This document shows, piece after piece, positions 49,889 to 57,849 of a DNA stretch of 64,000 nt. This DNA is from Streptomyces rubiginosohelvolus. GTDB lineage: Bacteria; Actinomycetota; Actinomycetes; Streptomycetales; Streptomycetaceae. The stretch lies in contig NZ_BMTW01000007.1 in NCBI RefSeq assembly GCF_014649875.1, forward strand, positions 266,818 to 330,817, read 5' to 3'. The translations under genes were made by a program, and so were the position numbers. The notes beneath the pieces are model-generated. The model was not told the DNA's origin. It searched no databases and saw only the letters and a list, made by a program, of their open reading frames with translations. Within the stretch, counting starts at the first letter, position 1. Every line of letters begins with the position of its first letter.

Positions 49889-52212
49889 CTGCGCTTCCCG
49901 GGGAGACCCCCGGCACCGGCGGCACGGACACCCCGCAGGACGCCGTGTCCCCGCCGGACGAGGCCGGGGCCCAGGAGCCCACGGCGGACGCCGACCCCGC
50001 GAGCGACGGGGCCGGGGCCGCCGAGGTGGTCGACCCCGCGAGCACGGAGGCCGCCGAGCCCGACGCCGGGGCCGAGGCTGAGGCCGCGAGCACCGAGGGC
50101 GCCACTGAGGCCGAGGCCCCGAGCGCCGGCACCGAGGCCGCGAGCACCGACGCCGCCTCGCCCGCCCCCGAGCTCTCGGAGGCGCAGGCCGAGCTGGCCG
50201 CCCAGCGCGAGCTGCGGGAGCGCATCGAGCAGCGCAAGGCGGCGAAGGCCGCGCCCATCGCCGCCGGTGCGGGTCTGAGCGGCACGGCCGCCGATCTGCT
50301 CGCGGCCGTCCGGGCCGTGGAGAGCGGTGAGAAGACGGGCTCCGCGTTCTTCGCGTCGCCCGCCCCGGCACAGGCCCCCCGGCGCACCGCCCCGGCCGCC
50401 GCCCAGCCGCCCCGGACCCCCGCGCCCCAGGCCGCCCCCGCCCCGCAGAGCGCCTCTCCGGAGGCCCTGGACGCGGTGCGCTCGGTGCTCGTGGAAGGCG
50501 GGGCCCCCGAGGCGCTGGCCCGCCCGGCCGTCGGCGCGCTGGGCGAGCAGGCGGGCGAGCTGCTGCGCACCGACCCCTGGCAGTTGCTGGCCGTGCCCGG
50601 TGTGCGGCCGGAACAGGCCGACGGCTTCGCCCGGGCCCTGCTGGGCGCCGACTGCGGCCCGGACGACGGCCGCCGGACGGCGGCCCTGGTCGGCTGGGTG
50701 CTGGAGCGCGCCGCCCTCCAGGGCCACACGGCCCTGGACGCCGAAGCCGTCCGGGCGGCGCTCGCCGAGCGTGCGGTGAGCGACCCGGACGCGGCGGTGC
50801 TCGAGGCCGTCGAGGAAGGTGTCGCCCTGCTCTTCCAGGAGGGCGGGGACGAGGAGCCGGAGGAGACCGAGGCGGGCGCGGAGGAGACGGATGAGGGCGG
50901 CCTCGCCCCGGACGCCGATGCGCCCGGGGAGCCGGTCCGGATCCTGCTGGGCCTCGACCGCTACGCCCTGGCCGAGGAGAGTCTCGCCGACGGTCTGGCC
51001 CGGCTGGTCAACACCTGCGAGAAGGCCGCCGACTGGGCGGAGGCCGCTGCCGCCGCCCCGAGCCCGTCGGCCGCCGAGCTGATCCGTACGACGGCCGCCG
51101 CCGGACTGGTCGCGCACAGCGGCGGTGAGGCGGCGCGGGCCGAGCCCGCCGCGCTGATCGCCGCGGCACGGGGTCTGGGGCTGCGGGCCTTCGGCGCGGC
51201 CCACAGCGAGGACGGGCGGCGGAGGCTCTCGGCGGCCACCGGCGATCCGGACACGGCGGTGACGCTGGCCGGCCTGCTGTCCGGTGCTCAGGGCCCCGGG
51301 CGGGACGAGGACGGGGCGCTCGCCCTGGACCTGCTGGTCGTGCTGGACGCCCCGCAGCTGGACGTGGAGGGCGCGGCGGTCCTGGTCGAGGCGCTGGCCG
51401 ACGGCGCCCGGCTGGTGCTGAGCGGTGACCCGGGCGTGCTGGGCTCGGCGGGCGCCGGGCGGGTGTTCGCCGATGTGCTGGCCGCCCGCACCTGCCCTCA
51501 GGTCGTCTCCCGCACCCCGGACCCCGGCCCGATCGGCGAGCTGGTCTCGGGCATCGGCATCGGCGAGCTGAACCAGGTCGACGCCCCGGGCAAGGAGGTG
51601 GTGATCGTCCCCGTCCGGGACGCGGGCGAGGCCGTCCACCGCACCGTGCAGCTGGTCGCCGACTCGGTGCCCCGGGCCTTCTCCATCCCCGCCGACGAGA
51701 CCCAGGTGATCACGGTGGGCCATGGCGGGGCCGCCGGGACCAGGGTGTTGAACGAGGCGCTGAAGCAGCGGCTCAACCCGGGCCCCGGCCGGTTCGGCGG
51801 TTTCGACCCGGGCGACCGGGTGGTCCATGTGCCCGCCCCCGGCCGTGCGGTGCCCGGGGTGGTGCGCTCGGCCGACGCCGAGGGGCTGCACCTGGACTGC
51901 GGGGGCGTCCCCGTCGTCGTACCGCAGGAGCGGGTGGAGTCGTCGGTGCGGCACGGCTGGGCCCTCAGCGCCCACCAGGCGGCCGGGATGCGCTGGCCCG
52001 CCGCGGTGGTCGTGCTGCCGGGCGACGCGGCGCAGGGTCTGAGCCGGCCGTGGGTGTACACCGCGTTCGGCCGGGGCGAGCGGCATCTGTCCGTGGTGCA
52101 CGGGGTGGACCAGGCGCTCCCGCACGCGGTGGCGCAGGTTCCGGCCCAGGAGCGGACGACCCGGCTGCGCCCGCTGCTGGAGGCGCTTCCGACGCCCGAC
52201 GCGGCTTCCTGA
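49885..52212 (+). CDS. RecD2-like helix-hairpin-helix protein without ATPase residues
   Basis: 775 aa. Residues about 1-90 are low complexity (E, A, P, T, D). A RecD2-type HhH region (about 200-260, LLRTDPWQLLAVPGVRPEQADGF) is followed by a helicase-like region that aligns by pattern to RecD2. However, the Walker A position reads GLVAHSGGEAARAE, not GGPGTGKT, and the Walker B position reads LLVVLDAPQLD, not VVDEASM. Later blocks survive as remnants: RLVLSGDPGVLGSAGAGRVFADVL (motif III), LNEALKQRLNP, GWALSAHQAAGMRWPAAVVVLP and VYTAFGRGERHLSVV (motif VI). It is therefore probably a non-catalytic DNA-binding helicase relative. Overlaps the aldo/keto reductase stop. Confidence 0.82.
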   Translation: MTALPGETPGTGGTDTPQDAVSPPDEAGAQEPTADADPASDGAGAAEVVDPASTEAAEPDAGAEAEAASTEGATEAEAPSAGTEAASTDAASPAPELSEAQAELAAQRELRERIEQRKAAKAAPIAAGAGLSGTAADLLAAVRAVESGEKTGSAFFASPAPAQAPRRTAPAAAQPPRTPAPQAAPAPQSASPEALDAVRSVLVEGGAPEALARPAVGALGEQAGELLRTDPWQLLAVPGVRPEQADGFARALLGADCGPDDGRRTAALVGWVLERAALQGHTALDAEAVRAALAERAVSDPDAAVLEAVEEGVALLFQEGGDEEPEETEAGAEETDEGGLAPDADAPGEPVRILLGLDRYALAEESLADGLARLVNTCEKAADWAEAAAAAPSPSAAELIRTTAAAGLVAHSGGEAARAEPAALIAAARGLGLRAFGAAHSEDGRRRLSAATGDPDTAVTLAGLLSGAQGPGRDEDGALALDLLVVLDAPQLDVEGAAVLVEALADGARLVLSGDPGVLGSAGAGRVFADVLAARTCPQVVSRTPDPGPIGELVSGIGIGELNQVDAPGKEVVIVPVRDAGEAVHRTVQLVADSVPRAFSIPADETQVITVGHGGAAGTRVLNEALKQRLNPGPGRFGGFDPGDRVVHVPAPGRAVPGVVRSADAEGLHLDCGGVPVVVPQERVESSVRHGWALSAHQAAGMRWPAAVVVLPGDAAQGLSRPWVYTAFGRGERHLSVVHGVDQALPHAVAQVPAQERTTRLRPLLEALPTPDAAS

Positions 52213-52297
52213 GCGGCACGCGGCCCGGACAGCGGTGGGCCCCGGCGCGATGCGCGCCGGGGCCCACCGTCACGTCCGGTGCGGGAACCGGCTCCGG

Positions 52298-52960
52298 TCA
52301 GGCGCCGCCCACCGCCGGTCCCGCGAAGTCCTCGTCCGGCTCGTCCTCCTCGTCGAAGACCGCGCTGACGTCGAAGCGACAGACCACCAGTTCGGGGTCG
52401 GCGTCCTCGAAGGGGGCGCCGAGCCACTCCCCCGGTTCCGGTGCCGCTTCCCCGGCCGAGACCCAGAGGGTGGAGTCGCCCTCCTCCAGACCGAACTCCT
52501 TGTGCCGGGAGGCGATCTCGTCCGGTTCGTACTCGCCGAAGAGCACGCCGAGGGCGGCGTGCACGCTGGTGCCGACCACCGGGGTGGTGTCCTCGGCGCC
52601 CGGGCCCGCGTCGACGTCGGCAAGGCGCTGGGCCTGGGCGAGGAGACGCTCGGGCTCGGCGACCACGTAGTCGCGGCGGATCAGGACACTGAGCGCGCTG
52701 GGCTCCGCGGGACCGGCGTAGGGCGGCAGGGAGTCGTCCGCGCCGGGGATCTCGAAGGGGGTGACTTCGTCGTAGCGGTCGTAGAGGAGTTCGTCGTAGA
52801 CCTCGGCGGCAGCGGCCAGGGCGTTGAACGCGTCGTAGACGGCGGGGTCGTCGTCCCCGGTACGGCGTTCGACCGCGTCGAGGTGACGGTCGATCGCGGC
52901 TTTGACCGCTTCGGCGGCGGCACGTACCTCGGCAGCGGTGGGCTGCGCAGCATCAGACAT
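52298..52960 (-). CDS. Conserved hypothetical acidic protein
   Basis: 220 aa, start ATG 52960 (MSDAAQPTAAEVRAAAEAVKAAIDRHL). No signal peptide or membrane segment; very acidic, ending DEEDEPDEDFAGPAVGGA. A helical N-terminal part (about residues 8-60) contains DPAVYDAFNALAAAAEVYDELLYDRYDEVTPF. I do not recognise a family. No ribosome site precedes the ATG; TAGCGT about 10 nt upstream looks like a -10 box, so the mRNA may be leaderless. Divergent from the DUF5703 gene by 47 nt. Confidence 0.75.
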   Translation of the reverse strand: MSDAAQPTAAEVRAAAEAVKAAIDRHLDAVERRTGDDDPAVYDAFNALAAAAEVYDELLYDRYDEVTPFEIPGADDSLPPYAGPAEPSALSVLIRRDYVVAEPERLLAQAQRLADVDAGPGAEDTTPVVGTSVHAALGVLFGEYEPDEIASRHKEFGLEEGDSTLWVSAGEAAPEPGEWLGAPFEDADPELVVCRFDVSAVFDEEDEPDEDFAGPAVGGA

Positions 52961-53007
52961 AGTGCAGACGCTATCCGTAGCGGGGCTCTGCCCGCACAAT
53001 AGATGCG

Positions 53008-53196
53008 ATGCCGGAATACGAATTCATCGACGTGTACGTGCCGCGCGGGGTCTCCCGCAAGGATGCGGCCCGACTCCTGACCGACCACGCCGAGTACGGA
53101 CACTGGGAGCTGGACCGCCTGACGCTCCGCAGGGACGGCAGCCGCAGAGTGCGGCTGCGCCGACGGATCATCCGTCAGCTGCGGGCGACCTGGTGA
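53008..53196 (+). CDS. DUF5703-family small basic protein
   Basis: 62 aa: MPEYEFIDVYVPRGVSRKD followed by AARLLTDHAEYGHWELDRL and a very basic end (RRVRLRRRIIRQLRATW). The family is common and short in Streptomyces, with no known function; a nucleic-acid contact is possible from the charge. No Shine-Dalgarno; AATAGA lies about 7 nt before the ATG, fitting a leaderless transcript. Followed after 4 nt by a terminator hairpin. Confidence 0.8.
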   Translation: MPEYEFIDVYVPRGVSRKDAARLLTDHAEYGHWELDRLTLRRDGSRRVRLRRRIIRQLRATW

Positions 53197-53200
53197 CATG

Positions 53201-53230
53201 GAGCGGGCCCCGCGGTGGCGGGGCCCGCTC
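53201..53230 (+). terminator. 13-bp hairpin with a short T run
   Basis: Perfect stem 53201-53213 with 53218-53230, loop GGTG, followed by TCTTT. Ends the DUF5703 transcript and probably also the convergent chaplin gene. Confidence 0.8.
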
Positions 53231-53266
53231 TCTTTCGTGCGGTGTGCCGTGCTGGGCGCGCCCGGA

Positions 53267-54079
53267 TCAGGCGGCGCTGCGCGAGCGGCGGTAGAGCACC
53301 GATCCGGCACCGGCGAACAGCAGTCCGGCGCTGGCCGGGATGAGCAGTTCGAGCCCGTCACCACCGGTCTGTGCGAGCTGCTCGCGGGGAACGTTCCGGG
53401 TTTCGGGGGCGTTCGGCTCGGGCGGCTGGCTGACCGGCGGGTCGACCGGCTTCTCGGGCGTGACCGGGGGCTTCTCCGGCTGCTCGGGCGGCGGGGGCGG
53501 AACCTCGGAGTCGTTGGAGCAGCTGTTGCCGAAGACGGGGTTCAGCAGTCCGCCGATGGTGACGCTGTTCCCGCAGAGGTTCACGGGAATGTCGATCGGC
53601 GCCTGGATCGCGTTGCCGGAGAGGATGCCGGGCGAGCCCTGGGCGACCCCTTCCGCCGTGGCGCCGCCGTCCGGGGCCCGGTGACGGCCCGTGCCGGGCT
53701 CGGAGGTGCGGTCCGAGGCCGTGGTGTCGCCGGCCTGGGCGCCGTTCCCGGAGCCGCCGGGGACCGAGCGGTCCTGGGCGCCGCCGGACCGGTCGGACGC
53801 GGACCGGTCGGTCTGCGCGGACCGGTCGGATCCTGCTGATCCGTTTCCGCAGTCGTTTCCGCTGGCGGGGTTGAGCAGTCCGCCGACGCTGACGGAGTTT
53901 CCGCAGACGTTGACCGGGATGTCGATCGGGACCTGGACCGAGTTGCCGGACAGCACGCCCGGCGAGCCGGCGGCGGTGCTCGCCGCTCCGGAGTCGGCGT
54001 GGGCGTATCCACCGCTCAGCGCGAGCACTCCGCCCGCAGCCGCCATGGTGATCAGGCCTTTACGAGTGACCTGTCGCAT
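53267..54079 (-). CDS. chpC: Long chaplin with two chaplin domains and sortase signal (ChpC-like)
   Basis: 270 aa. Signal peptide (residues about 1-28, ending GGYAHA). Two chaplin repeats, each with VPIDIPVN..CGNSVxVGGLLNP..GNxC: the first at about 40-77, the second at about 155-195. Between them is a D, S and R-rich linker with four SDRS-type units. The C-terminal sorting signal is LAQTG (about residue 236), then a hydrophobic helix and RRSRSAA, which matches substrates of Streptomyces class E sortases. It coats aerial hyphae and anchors other chaplins. Adjacent to chpH, the same pairing as chpC-chpH in S. coelicolor. Confidence 0.93.
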   Translation of the reverse strand: MRQVTRKGLITMAAAGGVLALSGGYAHADSGAASTAAGSPGVLSGNSVQVPIDIPVNVCGNSVSVGGLLNPASGNDCGNGSAGSDRSAQTDRSASDRSGGAQDRSVPGGSGNGAQAGDTTASDRTSEPGTGRHRAPDGGATAEGVAQGSPGILSGNAIQAPIDIPVNLCGNSVTIGGLLNPVFGNSCSNDSEVPPPPPEQPEKPPVTPEKPVDPPVSQPPEPNAPETRNVPREQLAQTGGDGLELLIPASAGLLFAGAGSVLYRRSRSAA

Positions 54080-54148
54080 AGGTTCGTTTCCTGCCTTCTG
54101 GCTTCCGAAAAACCCCCGGACATGACCGTGCGGGAGCCGAATGCCGAA

Positions 54149-54183
54149 CGGTCCCGGAGTGCATGGAGTGCACTCCGGGACCG
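54149..54183 (-). terminator. 15-bp hairpin between chpH and the long chaplin
   Basis: Perfect 15-bp stem (54149-54163 with 54169-54183), loop TGGAG. It lies 37 nt after the chpH stop and 70 nt before the long chaplin start, so chpH probably has its own mRNA end. Confidence 0.7.
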
Positions 54184-54219
54184 GTCGAGCTCAAACCCTT
54201 ACGGGTTGACGTTCAACGA

Positions 54220-54453
54220 TCAGGCGTTGACGCAGGTGTTGCCGAAGGCGGGGTTCAGCAGACCGATCACGGAGACCGTGTTGCCGCACACGTTGACCGG
54301 CACGTGGACCGGAACCTGGACGACGTTGCCGGACAGCACGCCGGGGCTGCCGATGGCCGCACCCTGGGCGCCCGCGTCGGCGGAAGCCATGCCCGCACCC
54401 GCGAGAACGAGGCCACCGGTGGCAGCCGCAACTGCGACGACCTTCTTGATCAT
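54220..54453 (-). CDS. chpH: Short chaplin ChpH
   Basis: 77-aa precursor, secreted through its signal peptide (residues about 1-26, ending MASA). The mature protein is one chaplin domain, VQVPVHVPVNVCGNTVSVIGLLNPAFGNTCVNA, with two cysteines that form the disulfide needed for amyloid assembly at the air-water interface. The first nine residues and the GSPGVLSGNVVQVP segment match ChpH of S. coelicolor very closely. No sorting signal. Expressed during aerial growth in that species. Confidence 0.95.
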   Translation of the reverse strand: MIKKVVAVAAATGGLVLAGAGMASADAGAQGAAIGSPGVLSGNVVQVPVHVPVNVCGNTVSVIGLLNPAFGNTCVNA

Positions 54454-54606
54454 GATTCCTCCTAGTTGGAAAATGCGGTCCCAGCCGCGGACCGCAAACC
54501 TTGTAACGAGGAGGAATTCGCGGGGCTACGTGTGAACGGCTCGTTTCACCCGTTCGGACATGTCCGCACAGGTGGCCGAATCGGCGGCGAATCAGTCATG
54601 GACCGG

Positions 54607-55938
54607 TCAGGAGTGGTCGATGAACCGGTCGAGCACCCGCACGCCGAACTGGAGCCCGTCGACCGGGACCCGCTCGTCGACGCCGTGGAACATCCCGGCG
54701 AAGTCCAGCTCCGGCGGCAGCTTCAGCGGGGCGAAGCCGAAGCCCCGGATGCCCAGGTCGTCGAAGGACTTGGCGTCGGTGCCGGCCGAGAGCATGTACG
54801 GAACGGCCCGGGCGATCGGGTCCTCGGCGACCAGCGCGGTCTGCATGGCGTCGACCAGCGCCCCGTCGAACGTGGTCTCCAGGGCCTTGTCCGCGTGCAC
54901 GTCCTCGCGCCGCACGTTGGGGCCGAGGATCCGGTCCAGGTCGGCGAGGAACTCCTCCTCGTACCCCGGCAGGTACCGGCCGTCGACATGGGCGGTCGCC
55001 TGGCCCGGGATGACGTTGACCTTGTATCCGGCGCCGAGCTGGGTGGGGTTGGCAGTGTTCTGGAGGGAGGCGCCGATGAGCTTGGCGATACCGCCGAGCT
55101 TGGCGAGCGTCTCGTCCATGTTCTCCGGGTCCAGCTCGGTGCCGAGCGCGTCGGAGAGCTCGTCCAGGAAGTGCCGCAGCGTCTTGGTGACCCGCACCGG
55201 GAACTTGTGCCGGCCCAGCCGCCCGACCGCCTCGGACAGCTCGGTGATGGCGTTGTCCTTGTGGATCATCGAGCCGTGTCCGGCGGTGCCGTCCACGGTC
55301 AGCTTCATCCAGTGCATGCCCTTCTGGGCCGTCTCCACCAGATACAGCCGCAGGTTCTCGTTGACGGTGAAGGAGAAGCCGCCGACCTCGCTGATCGCCT
55401 CGGTGACGCCCTCGAAGAGACCCGGGTGGTTGTCCACGAGGTAGCGGGCCCCGTACGTGCCGCCCGCCTCCTCGTCGGCGAGGAAGGCGAGCACGATGTC
55501 GCGCGGGGGCTTGCGGCCGCTGCGCATCCGCTCCCGGACGACCGCGAGGGTCATCGCGTCCATGTCCTTCATGTCGACCGCGCCCCGGCCCCAGACGCAG
55601 CCGTCCGCGATCTCCCCGGAGAAGGGGTCGTGCGTCCAGTCCGCCGCGTTGGCCGGGACGACGTCGGTGTGCCCGTGGATGAGGAGCGCCGGGCGGGAGG
55701 GGTCCTCGCCCTCGATCCTGGCGACGGTGGAGGCGCGCCCCTTGTGCGACTCGAAGATCTGCGGCTCCAGGCCGACCTCCGCGAGCTTCTCCGCGACGTA
55801 CTCGGCGGCGAGCCGCTCGCCGGGGCCCGAGTGGTCGCCGTAGTTGCTGGTGTCGATCCGGATCAGGTCACGACAGAGGTCGACGACCTCCTGCTCGGCC
55901 CTGCCGGTGCCGGCCTTGCCCGTGCTGCTCTCGCTCAC
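54607..55938 (-). CDS. M20/M25/M40-family metallopeptidase
   Basis: 443 aa. GTG 55938 (VSESSTGKAG) after GGAAGGA. Zinc ligands and catalytic residues: LIHGHTDVVP (H, then D about residue 90), GRGAVDMKDMDA (D), FLADEEAGGTYGARYLVD (catalytic and metal-binding E about 160) and a C-terminal FHGVDE histidine. A lid domain with GHGSMIHKDNAI lies between. It hydrolyses amide or peptide bonds; DapE-like or aminoacylase-like substrates are both possible. Divergent from tRNA-Leu. Confidence 0.92.
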   Translation of the reverse strand: MSESSTGKAGTGRAEQEVVDLCRDLIRIDTSNYGDHSGPGERLAAEYVAEKLAEVGLEPQIFESHKGRASTVARIEGEDPSRPALLIHGHTDVVPANAADWTHDPFSGEIADGCVWGRGAVDMKDMDAMTLAVVRERMRSGRKPPRDIVLAFLADEEAGGTYGARYLVDNHPGLFEGVTEAISEVGGFSFTVNENLRLYLVETAQKGMHWMKLTVDGTAGHGSMIHKDNAITELSEAVGRLGRHKFPVRVTKTLRHFLDELSDALGTELDPENMDETLAKLGGIAKLIGASLQNTANPTQLGAGYKVNVIPGQATAHVDGRYLPGYEEEFLADLDRILGPNVRREDVHADKALETTFDGALVDAMQTALVAEDPIARAVPYMLSAGTDAKSFDDLGIRGFGFAPLKLPPELDFAGMFHGVDERVPVDGLQFGVRVLDRFIDHS

Positions 55939-56121
55939 GCTGGTTCCTTCCACGGTCGCTGTGGTGCTCCTTCTCATCCTCCCGCGCCCACGGCGTACAC
56001 CCAAGGCCGCACACCCCCCGTCACGCACCGTTCACAGCCATCGGGGCGTGATCGAGCACCCTCGAATGTTTGCTATGGTTTTCCACGTCGGAACGGGCAC
56101 GGCCCGCGAGACAGACACCTT

Positions 56122-56209
56122 GTCCGGGTGGCGGAATGGCAGACGCGCTAGCTTGAGGTGCTAGTGCCCTTTATCGGGCGTGGGGGTTCAAGTCCCCCCT
56201 CGGACACCA
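56122..56209 (+). tRNA. tRNA-Leu(GAG), CCA encoded
   Basis: 88-nt gene. Acceptor arm GTCCGGG pairs with CTCGGAC, T-arm GGGGG TTCAAGT CCCCC, a long variable arm (GCCC TTTA TCGGGC) as class II tRNAs have, and anticodon loop TTGAGGT between CTAGC and GCTAG, giving GAG, which reads CUC and CUU. CCA is encoded at 56207-56209. It is not the bldA (UAA) tRNA. Confidence 0.97.
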
Positions 56210-56213
56210 GCAG

Positions 56214-56239
56214 GAGCCCCACTTCGGTGGGGCTCTTTT
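56214..56239 (+). terminator. Terminator of tRNA-Leu
   Basis: GAGCCCCAC TTCG GTGGGGCTC TTTT: a 9-bp stem with UUCG tetraloop and four T, 4 nt after the CCA end. Confidence 0.9.
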
Positions 56240-56271
56240 GCGTCACCGGGCGATCACGGAGAGGGGCGAGG

Positions 56272-57210
56272 ATGCGGGGTCGCAGGAAGCCGCCCGCCGC
56301 CCCTCTTCCCCAGCGGGCCGGGATCGATGCCGTACGGGTGCGGCTTCCGGAGGATCCGGAAGGGCTCTGGGCCACCGTCGGGGAGCATCTGGCCGACCGG
56401 TTCGGCGGGGCGATCGGGGCGGACCGGGTGGCCGGGATGCTGGACGCCGGGCGGTTCGTGGGGGCCGACGGGGTCGCCGTGCGGGGCTCGGAGCCGTATG
56501 CCGCCGGGCGGTATCTCTGGTTCCACCGGGACTTCGCGGCCGAGGTGCCGGTGCCCTTCCCGGTCGGGGTGGTGTACCGGGACGAGCGGATCGTGGTCGC
56601 GGACAAGCCGCACTTCCTGGCGACGATGCCCCGGGGGCGGCACATCACCGAGACCGCGGTGGCCCGGCTGCGGAGGGAGCTGGAGCTGCCCGCCCTCCAG
56701 CCCGCGCACCGGCTGGACCGGCTGACGGCGGGGCTGGTGCTGTTCGTGGTGCGGCCGGAGGACCGGGGTGCGTATCAGACGCTGTTCCGGGACCGGCGGG
56801 TGACGAAGGAGTACGAGGCGGTGGCCCCGTACGACCCCGGCGTGGCGCTCCCCCGGACCGTACGCAGCAGGATCGTGAAGGAGCGCGGGGTGCTCGCCGC
56901 CCGGGAGGAGCCGGGCGAGGCGAACAGTGAGAGCCGGGTGGAGCTGGTGGAGCACCGGGGCGGGGTCGGGCGGTACCGGCTGCTGCCGGCGACCGGGCGG
57001 ACGCATCAGCTGCGGGTCCATATGAACGCCCTGGGGCTGCCGATCGTCCACGATCCGCTGTATCCGGTGGTGGTGCCGGAGGCAGCGGTGGAGGACTGGG
57101 ACCGGCCCTTGCAGTTGCTGGCGCGGGTGCTGGAGTTCACCGATCCGGTCGGCGGGGAGCCGCGTCGTTTCGCGAGTGCGCTGCGGCTCTCCGCCTGGCC
57201 GGATCGGTGA
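56272..57210 (+). CDS. RluA-family pseudouridine synthase
   Basis: 312 aa. ATG 56272 chosen because GGAGAGGGGCGAGG precedes it and upstream codons would run through the tRNA terminator. HRLDRLTAGL (about residues 146-155) carries the catalytic aspartate of the RluA group; IVVADKPHFLATMPRG and GRTHQLRVHMNALGLPIV flank it. It converts uridine to pseudouridine in rRNA or tRNA; the site is unknown. The N-terminal 60 residues differ from RluD and lack an obvious S4 domain. Convergent with the MBL hydrolase (9 nt between stops). Confidence 0.9.
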   Translation: MRGRRKPPAAPLPQRAGIDAVRVRLPEDPEGLWATVGEHLADRFGGAIGADRVAGMLDAGRFVGADGVAVRGSEPYAAGRYLWFHRDFAAEVPVPFPVGVVYRDERIVVADKPHFLATMPRGRHITETAVARLRRELELPALQPAHRLDRLTAGLVLFVVRPEDRGAYQTLFRDRRVTKEYEAVAPYDPGVALPRTVRSRIVKERGVLAAREEPGEANSESRVELVEHRGGVGRYRLLPATGRTHQLRVHMNALGLPIVHDPLYPVVVPEAAVEDWDRPLQLLARVLEFTDPVGGEPRRFASALRLSAWPDR

Positions 57211-57219
57211 CGTACGCGC

Positions 57220-57849
57220 TCAGTGGCCGCGCTTGATCCACTCGTCGAGCTGCGGGGCCTCCGCGCCGATGGTGGTGGGGTCGCCGTGGCCGGTGCGGAC
57301 CTTGGTGTCGCCCGGGAGCGTGAGCAGCCGGTCCCGGATCGAGTCGATGATCGTGGGGAACGACGAGAAGGACCGGCCGGTGGCGCCGGGGCCGCCCTGG
57401 AAGAGGGTGTCGCCGGTGAAGACGGTGCCCAGCTCGGGGGCGTACAGGCAGACCGCGCCGGGGGCGTGGCCCGGGGTGTGCAGGACCGTGAGCGTGGTGC
57501 CCGCCACGGTGAGTTCCTGGCCGTCGGTGAGGGCGCCGTCGGGGGTGTGCTCCGGGTGGGTCTTCAGCCAGAGCGGCAGGTCGTCCGGGTGGAGCAGGAT
57601 CGGGGCGCCGGTGGCCGCGGCGAGGGCCGGGGCGGCGTCGATGTGGTCGTTGTGCGCGTGGGTGCAGACGATGGCGCGCAGCGTACGGCCGCCGAGCGCG
57701 GCCTCGATGGCGGCGGCGTCGTGGGCGGCGTCGATGACGATCGCCTCGGTGTCGTCGCCGACGATCCAGACGTTGTTGTCGACGTCCCATTCGCCGCCGT
57801 CGAGGGCGAAGGTGCCGGAGGTGACCAGGTGGTCGATGCGGGCGGTCAT
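57220..57849 (-). CDS. MBL-fold metallo-hydrolase next to mycothiol dehydrogenase
   Basis: 209 aa. Metallo-beta-lactamase fold: CTHAHNDHIDAA (zinc ligands H, H, D, H), TPGHAPGAV and TGDTLFQGG, then TGHGDPTT. ATG 57849 overlaps the stop of the mycothiol dehydrogenase gene by one base (TGATG), so the two are translationally coupled. By this constant pairing in actinobacteria it probably hydrolyses the S-formylmycothiol made by its neighbour, or a related thioester. The reaction is inferred, not shown. Confidence 0.9.
   Translation of the reverse strand: MTARIDHLVTSGTFALDGGEWDVDNNVWIVGDDTEAIVIDAAHDAAAIEAALGGRTLRAIVCTHAHNDHIDAAPALAAATGAPILLHPDDLPLWLKTHPEHTPDGALTDGQELTVAGTTLTVLHTPGHAPGAVCLYAPELGTVFTGDTLFQGGPGATGRSFSSFPTIIDSIRDRLLTLPGDTKVRTGHGDPTTIGAEAPQLDEWIKRGH

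Noticed and set aside
56122..56209. tRNA-Leu as an integration site for a mobile element
   Set aside because: No integrase, no repeated 3' tRNA end and no change of gene content downstream were seen.
56158..56271. Longer N-terminus for the pseudouridine synthase reaching into the tRNA
   Set aside because: It would be translated from tRNA and terminator sequence; the ATG at 56272 has a ribosome site and yields a family-like start.
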